Source: Temnothorax longispinosus
Lineage: Eukaryota; Arthropoda; Insecta; Hymenoptera; Formicidae
Length of the DNA: 64,000 bases
Assembly: GCF_030848805.1 (NCBI RefSeq)
Contig: NC_092358.1
Location: 5,332,001 to 5,396,000, forward strand
Reading direction: 5' to 3'
Position 1 is the first letter of the stretch. Each line of letters starts with the position of its first letter. Both the position numbers and the translations under genes were made by a program. The notes beneath the pieces are model-generated. The model ran no database searches. It had not been told where the DNA came from and worked only from the letters and a program-made list of their open reading frames with translations. Positions 32,703 to 44,934 of the stretch are shown in pieces.

Positions 32703-34970
32703 CCATCAACCGGGTGAGCTTAGTTGAAATTTCATTGTTTCTGTTTTCTCGTGGCTTCGCCCGCGGCGATAAATCGGCCCGGCCGGTTTTCCAGCGCAGC
32801 ATCCACTGCCGGCCGAAGCTGAACATTCGGCGGACCGAGCAAAATTTGCCGTCCGATACGTTTCGTTTTTCGTAGAATATGGGAATAAACGCCCCGCCCG
32901 ATACGGTGGGCAATTGAATTACCAGACTTGAGAAATAAAAATAACTCGGAATATAGCGGGCTCAATCATGAACACAGCTATTGATTTTAACACACGGGTA
33001 AATGCATTGAAAAGGAAGCTGATGTTTGCGCGAGATCGTTAATTTAAACAGATCGACGGATGTAAACAAAGCGCAACGTTACACAATAGAATTGAAAATT
33101 TAATCTCAATATTAAACTAGAACACTACTGACTTTTTTAATATTAAATATTATATTAGTAGTGAAGAGAGATATCAGAATTTTTTTAATTATATAACTGT
33201 TGTACGTTCTTATATAGAGATTGTATGGATTTTTTTTTACCTAGTATCATGAACTTAGCGAATTATTTCTAGTAATTATTTACGTCGCAGTTAAGTTGAG
33301 CTAACTTTTCCTTAGAAGCAAAGGTTAAACTGCTAAGCAATAATTTATACACTAATGCCCATCTAAGTAATACCGGTTAATTCCTCGGCGGTTTACCCCG
33401 GCGGTTGCCCGTAACCCCTGTTAACCTACCGCGATTAGCGCTATCATTAAATGGGATCGGCATCACTAAGGGATGGCGGTAAAATTTAAGTGACCGTTAT
33501 GGAGCGACACGATTCGATATCATAATAATTCACAGCGGATCATTAACAACGTAAGTATAATGGGCAAAAAGCGAATGGTAAGGTCGGCCGCTCGAGACCT
33601 CGAATTTCTCTTCTCGCCGACGAGACCGAGTCGCGTGATTCACGAACGGCAAAGCGATAAAGCGTATTCTTTCCGACGATCTTTCTAGCCCCGAGGGTTC
33701 GATCTCTCGCCCCATTCGGATTGCGGAAACCCTTAAACCTTGGTGCCGCGAGCAAGGAAAGAAATAAACCTTCAGAAGTAGAGACGGAACGAGTAACGAC
33801 AGAGGGATGTCTCTGGGACGGTCGAAAAGGTGCGCGGATAACGAGTAACATTCTCTCTTTTTTCAAGACACAGTCAGTTTCCATGTAGATGAACGGAATT
33901 TCGATTCTACGCTAAAAACAGATTTTTGGTAACGAGAACTATGTTTAAAAAAAAATTCGATGCGCATTGAACTGAGCATAACTCCGAGCTTTTAATTTCG
34001 TTGCAAAATTAAATTTAAAAGGTTAAATATAACAAAATTAGCTTTAATCAAATATTAAAAAAGAATAAAGGATTATCAGGTGTACATTATGTTTTTCATT
34101 CAGGAAATTTAAACTTTGTCACGTTATTTTTATAAAACGTTAATTCATACCCTAGCGATGTGAGCACAAATCACATAGATTATCGCGCGTTGATTTCCAT
34201 CCTCAAAAGAAAAAGTTCTTTCTGAAGAAAGATGAAATCAGACCTCTTGGATATCTCAGTTTTTCATACTTCACATTTCGTCCTCTATATAAATTATTAA
34301 AGAATAGAGGATTTTCCTTACTTGGAAACTTCAAAATTGCATTTACGCGTTTCAGAATTTATTATACTTTCAGTATTTTTAGTTGAGTTATTTTATTTTT
34401 TATTTTTACGGAAGAAAAAAGATCGGCTCGCGGAAATTCTAGGCCAATTTTTTGCTCGATAAGACAGAGAAATTTCTCTCGCCAATTACCGGTCGATGGA
34501 TGATCTGTTTGAAAGAGTTTCGCATCGGCGCGATGCAGCTTTGACAATCCGGATCGTTATGCACGAATGCGAATCGATTTTCGAAATGTATCGCATCTCC
34601 TCCATGTATATACGTACACACACGCATACATACGTGAACTCCCACTGTCGCAGCAAGCGACCGATGCTGTGTAATGCTCGCGCTTTCATCAGGGGAGAAT
34701 ACTGAGCCGCCGTGTGGCACGTGATTTAATGTGCCGCGCATTCGCGTGTGTAAGAGGATTACAGGATAAAAAAAACACACATACATAAGCGAGGGAAAAA
34801 GGATCGATGGCCGGCGCGGTGTCTAGTAGAACTGCGGCGCGATCGCGGGTATCGCTGGATTTTCGGCGCTATCCTTCCCGCAATGAAAAATATCGTGTCT
34901 ATATCAAATTCGAATTTTTAACTAACAGAACAGATAAATAACTTGCGGTACATTGCCCGGTTGCGGTGCC
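32701..34970. other. Noncoding stretch
   Basis: CpG-rich at 32740-32920 and 33540-33880, AT-rich at 33040-33350 and 33900-34420. An 8-bp inverted repeat TCCTCTAT/ATAGAGGA lies at 34281-34311. The minus frames at 33530-33715 and 33543-33884 overlap and neither has splice or promoter support. No gene called. Confidence 0.55.
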
Positions 34971-34999
34971 CACGTACATACACACACGCGCGCGCGCGT
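34971..34999. repeat. Z-DNA-prone alternating (CA)(CG) tract
   Basis: 29 bases alternate pyrimidine and purine without a break: CACGTACATACACACACGCG and then CGCGCGCGT. A shorter alternating run (CGCGCACGTGCA) follows one base later. Confidence 0.9.
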
Positions 35000-36107
35000 T
35001 CGCGCACGTGCAATAAAATAAATTACACAAAGCGCATCGGAATTTATTCCGCCGCACAACGTACGGAATATTTCACGGTGGGGATCTAGAATTTTTTTCC
35101 GCTGACGAAATCCGCGCGCTCCTTTTATTCAAGCGTGTAACCTACCCCGGCGGAGATACAACGCATGATTTAGGGCGGTACGGCTGCAATATGTCCATTT
35201 CAATTTCGCGTTGTACTTCGTCAAGCTGTTTGGAAAAAAAATACCGCCAGGAATTCGATAGCACTCATTGTACGGGCCCGATCTTTCATTCGTTGAAATA
35301 CTATATTCCCGCATACGTATACGTATATATAAACGCACACATATGTACATTCCATTCCGCGGCAAAATGCTGTGCACGCACTAGTAAGTGCTCCTCGATG
35401 ATTAAGCTTTATCCATTTAAATTGGACAATCGATTAAAAGCAATTTTAAGTAAAGAGTTTGGAAATCTAGTCTCGCAGCAATATTAAATTAGATAGATGT
35501 TATCTAATTAGAGAATAATCTATTTCAGTATAGGCGTTGTAGTTATAAAGTTTATTATTTATAGTTTATAGTTATATCGTTATTATTTAAGTTTATATCG
35601 TTCACTGTTTCGTATTTCTGGTGTGAAGAAGCATGTGTCACAAATCTACCGAGTTCACCTTGACACAGGACTACGAAGGATTAAAGGTATATACTCTCGT
35701 ATAAGACCGACAACGTAAAATTAACGCACCGCGACGACACACTCGCTATCATGGCCTTTACGACGTTGCGTGGCGACGTCTTGTGTCGCGCAGGATCGTC
35801 CATCCATCCGAGGGATGATCAGCGACCTTTACGCGGATTGGGGTGAAAGCACCAGCGGCCAGGATTAAAGCCGCGCGGTCGCCCTTCTCCTTCGGTTCGT
35901 TTGATCCGCGTCGCGTCCTTCTGGCGCCGGGCTCGATCAATCATGTCTCTGTGCGATATCTCGTAAACAGCGAAGGGAGAGAAGGAACGTTTATTGTCAT
36001 TCTAGCAAACCCTCCGGGGATGAAAAAGGAAAAGAAAGTACGTGGGATGATATGAGAAACCGCCATATCATGAATTAAGATTGGTACATGTAGATGTTGA
36101 ACGAGTG
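35000..36107. other. Noncoding stretch with 9-bp hairpin
   Basis: A hairpin AATTAGATA/TATCTAATT with a 5-base loop lies at 35487-35509. 35750-35940 is CpG-rich. The plus frame at 35843-36055 has no ATG at its start and no acceptor. It ends just upstream of the AATAAA at 36108, so a remnant of a retrocopied transcript cannot be excluded. Confidence 0.5.
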
Positions 36108-36158
36108 AATAAATGTATAATATATTCTAATGTAATTCTTCTAAAAAAAAAAAAAAAA
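36108..36158 (+). other. AATAAA plus A16: possible retroposed 3' end
   Basis: AATAAA at 36108-36113 is followed 30 bases later by an uninterrupted run of sixteen A (36143-36158). This is the spacing and order left when a polyadenylated RNA is copied back into the genome. No flanking duplication was identified and the upstream sequence is not a recognised gene, so a simple A-run is the alternative. Confidence 0.35.
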
Positions 36159-36173
36159 CCGACAAGCTCGACC

Positions 36174-36201
36174 CATTTGTATAATATTAATTATACAAAT
36201 G
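36174..36201. other. Perfect 12-bp inverted repeat
   Basis: CATTTGTATAAT, loop ATTA, ATTATACAAATG. It starts 15 bases after the A16 run. It would form a stable short hairpin or cruciform. Confidence 0.8.
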
Positions 36202-37589
36202 TGAATTTATATAATGTATGACGTAATTATTATTTTCACTAAAGATAATTACTGTTTTATTTATATAACTGATTTATGTATATCAGTGTCAAAAGCACAG
36301 ATAAAAATAATTACTGAAATTATGATTTAACAAATCACATTATTTTGTGCTGAAGTTACAACGCGAGCTTTTTACACTTCCTAGGTTTTAATCGGTGTGT
36401 GAAAATGTTAATGATAATGTAAAATGTTAACATATTTATATGTAAAAGATACGCTAAAATACCAAAATATGTCATGTAATCACGTAACGGATTCTTCTCA
36501 CGGAAAACGGAGTATAAAAATATGCGCGAATGAATTAAAAATTAATATATCGAGGAGGGCGGGAAAAGTAAGGAAATAGCGAAGTTTACCGTGCATTTCC
36601 ATCGATCCCCCCTTTTTTCCTCGTCGTCCCGGAAAACCAGATGCGTCCAAAGTGCAACGCTCACAATTCCTCGCCGACGCTTCCGCGATAAAGTGGAGCG
36701 AGGCGAGCACACGTCAATCTTGAAAAACGGCGAACGCGCCGCGATTCGCGGAAGCGTCGCGACGCCGCCGCTCGCGAGTACGACTTGCGAGGGCAGAACT
36801 GCCGAAACTTTTCCGCTCAGGTCGGAAATTCTGGCTCCCTCTGTTTTCCGTGGGAAAAAAGGGCCCGCCATGTGATTGACGAGATCGACGTTACGGCGCC
36901 GGTCTACCGTGAGATGACGAACGGCTTTTGCGGTATCGCGTCGCTCGTTTCGCCTCTCCCGATCGGTCCTCGCACGCCACCTCGAAACAATCCCCGCTCG
37001 CAAATCGACTCTCCACTTTCATTTATCGATGCGTCGACGATGTACAATCGCGACAAAGACATATCGGTTCCTATCACGCGGCATGCTGCGACAATTAACG
37101 ATCAGAATTGGAAATCTCAAATTAATAGTTCTATGATTAATGTTTTTTTTGTTGATAGAAAAGGTACTTCATCGATATATCGGTGATAATTCTTATCGGA
37201 AACAGACGAGATCAGTAAATTGCACAAGATAAATGATTGTTTATTCTTAACATGACGTTTTTCTTATTCTTATATTTTTAAACAATTGATTTGCATAATT
37301 AAAAGTTATATAACGTAGAGTAACAAGAATATTTGTTGCGGAGATATGCTGTGATGTCGCAGTTAATTTAGAGATAGTAAACACAAGCGGATGTAGGAAA
37401 CTAAATATGTGTGCAAAATGAGAAATCAACTTTGCCGCCTTATCCGCGTTGAGAAGAATATGCACAGGAGGATGTTGGAGGTGGACGAGATTAAATGGTG
37501 ATATAAAGTAGCAAAATCTGTGAGCTGCATTCTCTTGAGCTGAGAATAGAGCGCGGAGATAAGACGCCGGGTAAAAGGGCGAAAGAGAA
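36202..37589. other. Noncoding stretch with CpG-rich block
   Basis: 36200-36540 is AT-rich. 36550-37060 is CpG-rich with long overlapping frames on both strands (36542-37003 minus; 36591-36875 and 36785-37186 plus), which I attribute to composition. 37140-37480 is AT-rich. Confidence 0.55.
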
Positions 37590-37830
37590 ATGGTGAGGAG
37601 GCCGAGAGATAGGCGGAAGAGCAGAGCTAAAATTCGAACGCCAGAATGCGATGTGCACCAGTTACTACGCGGGCAATTTATTTCGACATGCGAATGCGCG
37701 TGGGCGAACTTCCGCGGTTCTTGTTACGCGAATGAAAGCGGACACGTCAGTCCGAGTATATTTATTTTGAATGCTCCAAATCGTGCAAACTCACTTTTCT
37801 TCATTTATAATTACTTTAGAGTCACAGTCG
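37590..37830 (+). CDS. Candidate first coding exon, unknown
   Basis: ATG at 37590 (GAAATGGTG) opens a frame that stays open to a strong donor CAGTCG|GTGAGT at 37830/37831, 80 codons plus one base. The N-terminus is very basic (MVRRPRDRRKSRAKIRT). The rest has four Cys within 32 residues (PECDVH, STCECA, GSCYAN) and a hydrophobic end (SLFFIYNYF). The frame would stop 13 codons after the donor if unspliced. No acceptor-bounded partner was identified and no family is recognised. Confidence 0.25.
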
Positions 37831-40559
37831 GTGAGTGGAAGTCTTTTAGATTTCAATTTAATAGAAGTTAAATCTGATTTAAATCGTTTGTATCGCCGTC
37901 TGACTTTATTAAATCCATCGGTATTGCATAAAATATCTAATTGTGTCCTAAAAAAAAACAATGGCATACAAGAATCAAGGAAGTTAAAATCCTCGAGAAA
38001 TACAAGCTGAGATATCGCGGGCGACAGGAGAAAAAAAACGTAAAAAAAAAAATCCCGCAGGTGGGATTAAGTTATTCGCGTGAAACGGAAATACGGGACA
38101 GAAATAACGAAAATGTAATTTATTATTTCGCAACCGCGGGACAATAAAGAGCTGTTTTAGTGGACGCAAGATATAAGGCGGACGGTAATTGAAATTAATA
38201 ACCGGAGAAGGAGACGATGGGGCGGCGGTCGCGGAGATCTTAACGATAATTAAATCCGCTTTTAAATCCGCCGAGATAGACGCCTTATCCGATGAATGCA
38301 TGCCCGTGCAAACTAATCATCGCGAGAACACGATCGGATCGTGCTCTTGCAATATTCTTAGTTATTTAACAACAATAAATGGACTCATGATAAATCATTA
38401 TGTGAAGTAACAAAAAAAAAACTTTTATCGATAAACGATCTCTTCAGTATACACGGAGAATCTTGGGAGGGTTTTAAATCATTCTGTTCCCTCTGCGAAA
38501 GACGTCAAACGTTCTTTCTACGAAGAACAATGGACTAGAGCGCCTTCTTAGCAAGAACATGACGCCATTCTCCTTCGAGCTCTCGGCTCTATTAGGAAGA
38601 AGCTCGCCGGAGTAATAATACAGACTCGCGAAGAGGTTCCTGGGTCGCCCATGGCAGTTTCCTCAAGTACTTAGGAGGTAATACAACAAGAAGCGTTAAT
38701 TGATCCTTTAGGACGACTAAATTAGTTGGTAAATTTGTTTTAAAAAAGTTCCATCTTATGTCTTTCAAGCGTGTCTTTCAAATCATAATTTATCTTCTCG
38801 ATTAATTTTCTAAGAATCATATAACGAATTATATAACATTATTATTTATCATATCAGAGTCTGTCTCTTTCGTTTGAATTTTTCTCTTAAATAAAGTTTT
38901 TTGGCATATTGAGATTATGTCTCATTGAGATATTGTCTAAACTTAATTCTTTTCCACTTAATGACTTATAACCTATACTGTATATTATAGGAAAATCAAA
39001 CTAACTGCTATTATTTTAAATCTTTACAAGTTCGAGATAACTTCTTAATAAGAAGTATATAATAAATTAGATTTCAATTTTTTTAAATTCTTCTAATCCT
39101 TTCTTTAAAATATACGCATCTTTTGAAGTTCTCGAAATCTACGTGTGTTACATTTATGATAATCCTCTCTCAATTTATTTTCATATATTCACACTTACCG
39201 TTTTATAAACCTCGTAATCTCTATAAAAAATAACACTTGGGAAGAAGAAAAAGTTTCGATGTTGTTGTTCGAGGTCACGTATCCGAATACTCGCGATCCA
39301 AATTTCCCGTATCTTTTTCATTACAATATACATCTAACTTCCTCAGAGCTTTGAATTTCCTTGGCGAGGAAGCTTCCGCTCTTTCGATAAAGGGAAGCTA
39401 CGCGCGGCGGAAGTGGTTGGCCCGAACCGACCCTAGGGCGATCCTTCGGAAGAATCCGAAGACGCGCTCTACATCAGGATCTCGTTCGCTCGCTCGCTTG
39501 CTCGTTCGCCGAGATTGAAATCCCAAGGGATGGTAACGCCCTAGCGTCTCTCTCTCGCGCCGATACATAGAAATACATCCTGCGTGCTCTCCTCTCCAGC
39601 TTCAGAGTTGTGGCTTCGTCTTCTCTTATCCTACCGCTTAGAGAAATGGTTACAGGGAACAGCGCGGACGACAGGGGAAGGGCTTTCGTGGGGCGCCGAA
39701 ATATATTCAGACGACATTTACAAGCCAAATTGAAGGGAATAGAGAGGCGCCGTCGCGCTGTGTGAGCGCGCCAGCGCGAAAGACAAATTGATTTTGAAAT
39801 GGTGGGAAAGAGGAACACGTCGCGAAAGGAGAGAAAGAGCGAGAGAGAGAGAGCATAGACGAGAGGTAGACGGAAGATTGGGGCGGCACCCGAAGAAGGT
39901 GCAACCAAGGTTGCCGCCGAACGATCTGGCAGCACCACGCGGCATTTGACAATTATTCAAATTACGGCGAAATCCATTCGAACGCCGACGGAATCACTGG
40001 TGATACATCATGCCCTCTGCATCATTTTCTCGCGAGTAGATCTTATGTAGATCGTGAGATTTTATAGTCGATTTTAGAGTTCATCGCCTCTCTAGGGCAA
40101 AGTAAATTGCTCGGAATCTACTGAGGTCAAAAAAGAAAATCGATTTAACAATTATTACGACTCGTTACTCGATATAAAATCTCTCAAGTACTTGAGAAAG
40201 AAGAATGCTGACAATAAAAGAGAATAATAATTCTAATAAAAATAATGTTATGTTATTAATAATAGATATTAATAAAGGTAATACCAAATTAAAGATACTA
40301 ACTTTTCACAGAGTTTTCCTTCTCTGTTCTTAACATGCTTTGTTTTCTATTTTAAGAAGGATATCTTTAAATTGCATTGAGAAAAATAAAAACTGTAAAT
40401 AAGTACCGTTTACCTGGATTAAACATCACGTCGCGTCGCTTTGTAAAGCTCCGACGAAATCGGCGCCAGATTATTCGTTGTTTTGTCAATTAGCACGTAG
40501 CCGCGTGTCCATGGCAAACAGTTTCGCGCGCGTTAAATATTTGGACCAAAAGATCACAC
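37831..40559. other. Noncoding stretch
   Basis: AT-rich at 37830-38150 (with A8 and A9 runs) and 38690-39230. 39350-39960 is CpG-rich with a CGCT-type tandem at about 39484-39502 and overlapping minus frames (39474-39938, 39707-39952). A minus-strand donor AACG|GTAAGT at about 39197 has no convincing exon. 40130-40420 is AT-rich. Confidence 0.55.
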
Positions 40560-40637
40560 AAAGGGAGGAGAGAGAGAGAGGGAGGGAGGGAGGGAGGAAG
40601 GGAGAAAGAGAGGGAGGGAGGGAGAAAGAGAGGGAGA
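40560..40637 (+). repeat. Purine tract with G-quadruplex motif
   Basis: 78 bases contain only A and G, made of GGGA and GA units. GGGAGGGAGGGAGGG at 40580-40594 is a canonical four-tract G-quadruplex motif with single-base loops. A related three-tract run lies at 40612-40622. The segment GGAGAAAGAGAGGGAG occurs twice, so local duplication built part of it. Confidence 0.95.
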
Positions 40638-43102
40638 CAGAGAGGATGGTCGGGAATGTGTTAATCGACGAGAGTAGATTAATCGGAGGGTTGATTATCA
40701 ACGTTCGCAACTTATTATCTGGGTTTCGCATGTGTACGCGGTCGCCCTAGCTGTTCCCTTCTCGCTCTCATTAGTGGCGGGCCAAATCCCAAATCTCGAT
40801 ACGGTATTGGAAACTTTCGCTAATCAGGCCGAGCACTTAACTCGATGGGTCAATAAACCGCATCGCGGCCAATTCGAATGCATCACACCGAGCGTGTTAC
40901 CGGCGTGTTATGTTAAACTCGCCAAGGCAAACTGCGGAACCGCGGTCGTCAGAATAATTGTAGTCGACGATCCAAAATACGGCTATTTCAGTAAATTCTA
41001 ACGCAGTCTGCTCTGTATTACGTCGCCGCTTCGCGCGAGTACTGGCGGTCCGAGTGGAGATATTGTAAAACGCTTCGCGGAGTCCTATTCCTTTTAAAGA
41101 GCTATTTTTCTTTCTCTATTTCTCGTTTTTCTATAAGCATAAATAATACATCTATCTTAAATATGGATACGAGAAAATAAATTTTAGAGGGTAAATTTAG
41201 AATAAAGACTTTATTTTCTGAATTTTAACTTTTTTTTCTATTCTAATGAGAAATAATATATTTCACGAAAAACAATTCTATATATCATGTGTGTGTGGTG
41301 TCTGTGTGTTTTAACTCCAGTATTAACAAGAAACAAAGAGATATCTATCTGCTTCACACTATATCGAGACACGCTTCGTTTACGATCCTGTTTGAAGAAA
41401 AAAGTTAGCTCTCGCTGTTCCAAACATCCCTTTAAAGTGATCCGAACGAGTTTACGCGTAAATATCGCTGCTCAGCGTTCGTAATACTTAGTCAATGGCT
41501 CCGAAACTTCGTTAGAACGGCTGAAGTGGCTTCAACCCCGACAGTCACGAAGAACAATTTACATGCCGCGCGTAACACGCGCCGGCATACCGACTGCAAA
41601 GCAAAGCGACGACGTCTAAACCCACCCTCGTACGCGCGCGTCAATCAACCCGATGTCGAGGTTACCGCCGCCGTCGTACATAAGTGTTTATTTGTGTATG
41701 AGTGCGGCAGACTCGTAGGCACGTATCGAATGCCTACATAGACACCCTGGCATGCACATATGCGCGAGCTATGTAAATCGGAGCAGTTTGGCGCCGAAGC
41801 GCGGGTATCCGCTAACTGTCTGCAAAGCCACGCGCGTGAACTGTAACTAACGCAAAAAAAACGTATATTCCACACAAATGGAATTAATTCCACGCGTGAT
41901 TATTTATGCACAATTGTTGAGCGAATTTTAAAACCTATATAATAGAGGGTCCAATTTCTCTCGTTATCTTTTCGATTACGCCGTGCGGTATCAAAAATAC
42001 GCGTGTAAATTACAAAAAAATTTAATCAAGTGATAAATTCCAAGTTAGGAAAATTATCAGACGGTACGTATACTAATGTGTAACGCCAATGTACGGCGTA
42101 TCGGACGGGATAAGCGTCAGCGTTATGTTCGCGAGTGTCTCCTACGTGAGGCCGTCAATTACTGCGGGCCCCGCGCGCGATTTACGCTTTCTGCAATTAC
42201 GCATATTGTTTCCGTACCGTGTTTCCCGCGGGGATGCGCGTTTACGCGTTCGTACAAGCGTGCGTGAGTGCGTGCGTGCGTGAACCATGCGACGCGCATT
42301 GAACCATGCGGGGCGTCATACGTTCACCGAATATATACGCACGATCGACGACGACACCTTGTCTGGCTGCTCTCCCCGATAATTAACGCCCGCCACATGC
42401 CACGGTCATTAATTCGCTGATTCTACACGCCGGTATGTCCGGTATGTCTTTGATGACATGTGACAGCCGTGAAAGCGGCTAGGCTTCCTTGGGATGCTCA
42501 ATTCCGCAGACCGAAGGAGTGGCCGCCTAATTAACACCACCCGTGTTAATTCCTTCAAGGAATTAAACGTACCAATCCTCACTTCCTCCTTTTCTTATTA
42601 AATTTAATTCGATTATTTCAACGTTTTTTCATCCGATTTTTCTGCTGCGTTTGTAATGGTCATTTAATGTTACGTTATTCAGTCGTATCAGATTTTTATT
42701 AAATAGAGTAAGTCATGCTTATATACATCTTTGCTCCATCTTTAAGATTTGTGGTGATATGTAACTTCAAGAACGTGGAGTTTCGTGCTAATATATATTA
42801 GGAGGGAAAGAATTAATTGATACGCAACGGCCGACGCGACGATGCAATTTAACAACAAGCGATGTTATCTATCGATCGATGCAATTGCCATGGGTGTGAT
42901 TATCGACGTTAGAATTACTCAGCCGAGTCGTACTCTGTTTTAAGCGCACAAACTTAAGTGCTCTCGCACTGAATGAGTCTTCAGAGCGGCGTCGATAGTG
43001 AAACGAATAATGAGAGATAATCGGATTTCATTGAACTGTATAACTGTAATTGACGCATAACAAGATTAGTACCTTTCGTTGTAAAATAGCGAACGGGGCG
43101 GT
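40638..43102. other. Noncoding stretch
   Basis: The plus frame at 40732-41001 is balanced in composition (QFECITPSVLPACYVKLAKA) but has no splice or promoter support. AT-rich at 41060-41300 and 42580-42800. A GTGC-type repeat at about 42258-42281 is followed by a 19-base tandem duplication starting GAACCATGCG (42282-42319). CCGGTATGT is repeated twice at about 42431-42448. Confidence 0.55.
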
Positions 43103-43120
43103 GGGGGGGGGGAGAGAGAG
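43103..43120 (+). repeat. G10 run followed by (AG)4
   Basis: Ten G at 43103-43112, then AGAGAGAG. With the GGGG and GG just upstream (GGGGCGGT) it could form a G-quadruplex. Confidence 0.93.
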
Positions 43121-43387
43121 GCAAGGGAATTTCTCGTACCCGCGAATTCATTCAAACGATATTCTAACGTTCGACAACGTTAGTTCGTAATTAAGAGTCG
43201 TCCATAATTGCTCGTAACATTTATTCCGTCGAGAGACGCGGGAGAGTTATTTCCAGTAATAATTGCGATTCGGCAATTATATTCACGTATGAAAATAATT
43301 ACGGCGAGATAGAAATTCCTTCTCCTCTTACGATTACACTGCCAGTCCTTATCAAATGTCTATATTGCGATATAGAAATACATTGTA

Positions 43388-43410
43388 TGGGTTGTTCGGT
43401 AAGGGATTTC
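43388..43410 (+). mobile_element. Possible mariner-like terminal remnant
   Basis: TGGGTTGTTCGGTAAGGGAT follows a TA dinucleotide (43386-43387). Many mariner ends carry a GGTTGTTC-(C/G)-(G/A)-(A/T)AAGT-like sequence next to TA, and this resembles that pattern. No matching opposite end was found nearby and no transposase is encoded, so it may be a solo remnant or chance. Confidence 0.25.
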
Positions 43411-44748
43411 CGACGTAAAAAAGCACGGATTATGTCTAAGAAGAGAGAATTCGAGGCTAAACCGACGACGGAATGCAATATCGGCCGCGTTCCTTTTTTT
43501 CTATCGTCGATAGAAGGTCGGGCTTAACTCGCGCGAAATCAGGATCGACTTATCACGTTCCGTAGAATGGGCGAGATTGTAAGTGATATAAAAAAGAAAA
43601 AGACGAACCGGGCAAGAAGAGAGAAAGAGTCTGTCCTTGTAGAAAGAGGATATATTTTTTCATTTTCGCGGATCAGCAAACGTACGAAAATACCAAAGGT
43701 TGAATAATGTTCAGAAAAAGATTTTACTTCATGTCTCGGGTCGCAGGTACTCTCTATTGATATATATATATATAAAGGAGGAGAAATACGTAATCCAGGA
43801 GAATCGCGATGGAGGGGAAAGCTGCATGCAAGAATCGTATTATAAAACAATAATCGAGAGTGCATCCGTTGAGGATTAAAGAATTGTAAATAAAAGAATT
43901 TAGAAAGAAATAGCAAGCGATCAATCGTGGTCGCATAAGTACGTTATTTGAGGCTGATTTTAAAATGATGTTAATATTTCGTATATTTTTGAAGGATATT
44001 GTTTCGTGAAATTGTGACATTTACTTTCATGAGATCGTTTCGAGCGATCTCCTTTTTCCCCTTCGATAACAAAGCTTCGTGCCCCTCAGTTTTACATGCG
44101 GCCAAGGCCGTTCCGGCATGGTGTGCGAGAGTAATCAACTATAATAACCTCCATTTTATGATTGACCGTATAGGGTCCCGTGTTTCCATTTAATATCACA
44201 CGCGCATGACAAAAGAAACCGCTTACGCCTGAAATCACACGCGCAAAAAGAACGAATGAACAACGCGATTCCATGATCCTGCGACCGAGAGAATGCATAT
44301 CCTCTGCGCTTATGTGAGATATTGAAGGTGTAACGTGCACTGTAATGACGCAAAACTAATTGATCGTGATTTTTAATAGCCGTATTGAGATCTGTATCAA
44401 AATTAAAAGTTCGAGTCAGAATCTAGCTAATTGTAAGATAAGGCATGCATTTGTTTCATTCTTATGCTCAGTTTAGTTACGTGCAATACATTGACAAGAA
44501 ATTAAGAAATAATAATGAGAAAATAAGAAGTTATAATTCCTCTGCTTTCAATTTACTATGTGACATAATGTAATTGTCATGGATAAATAACACGACGTAA
44601 TACATCAACAAATAACAAATCGAAAACTCGCTTTTCTAAATAAAGAATTGTTTGCCAATTATGACACCTTAGCACAATAATAGCGAGTTTGCAGATTATT
44701 TCCATTAAAAACTGAAATATCTCGTTAGCAAATATTCATCTTTTCTAG
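43411..44748. other. Noncoding stretch
   Basis: A short hairpin TTCTATCG/CGATAGAA with a one-base loop lies at 43499-43515. An (AT)n/(TA)8 tract lies at 43758-43774. 43540-44020 carries minus-strand frames rich in Phe, Ser and Ile without support. 44380-44740 is AT-rich. Confidence 0.55.
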
Positions 44749-44934
44749 TTGCTTTTTCTTCGCCCTGAGAAATTTAAAATCTTCGAAAGTTGGAGACGTA
44801 CGAAATCGCGAACGTTGTTAAAAACCCGTCTTGCGGAAGAAGTTCTCATTAGGGGGCTTCTCTCAGAATATCTTTATCGAGGTTCTACCGAATTACTTTT
44901 TTTCTCCCTTTCCGCACCTTGTCGTGACGTTTGA
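44749..44934 (+). CDS. Candidate exon after good acceptor
   Basis: An acceptor (ATTCATCTTTTCTAG) ends at 44748. The frame starting at the first exon base is open for 61 codons to TGA 44932-44934. The peptide is basic and helical in character (LLFLRPEKFKIFESWRRTKS, then RLAEEVLIRGLLSEYLYRG). No donor is obvious inside, so it would be terminal, but no AATAAA follows closely. No family recognised. Confidence 0.2.
   Translation: MLFLRPEKFKIFESWRRTKSRTLLKTRLAEEVLIRGLLSEYLYRGSTELLFFSLSAPCRDV

Noticed and set aside
32545..32913. Minus-strand frame with an Arg/Glu repeat
   Set aside because: The repeat is the reverse of (TC)23; the flanks are ordinary CpG-rich sequence with opposing frames.
36542..37003. 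153-codon minus-strand frame
   Set aside because: Overlapped by two plus-strand frames; Arg/Ser-rich content typical of CpG-rich DNA; no splice or promoter support.
40732..41001. 89-codon plus-strand frame with a hydrophobic start
   Set aside because: Apparent signal-like start has no ATG context or promoter, no splice borders, and nothing recognisable in the rest.
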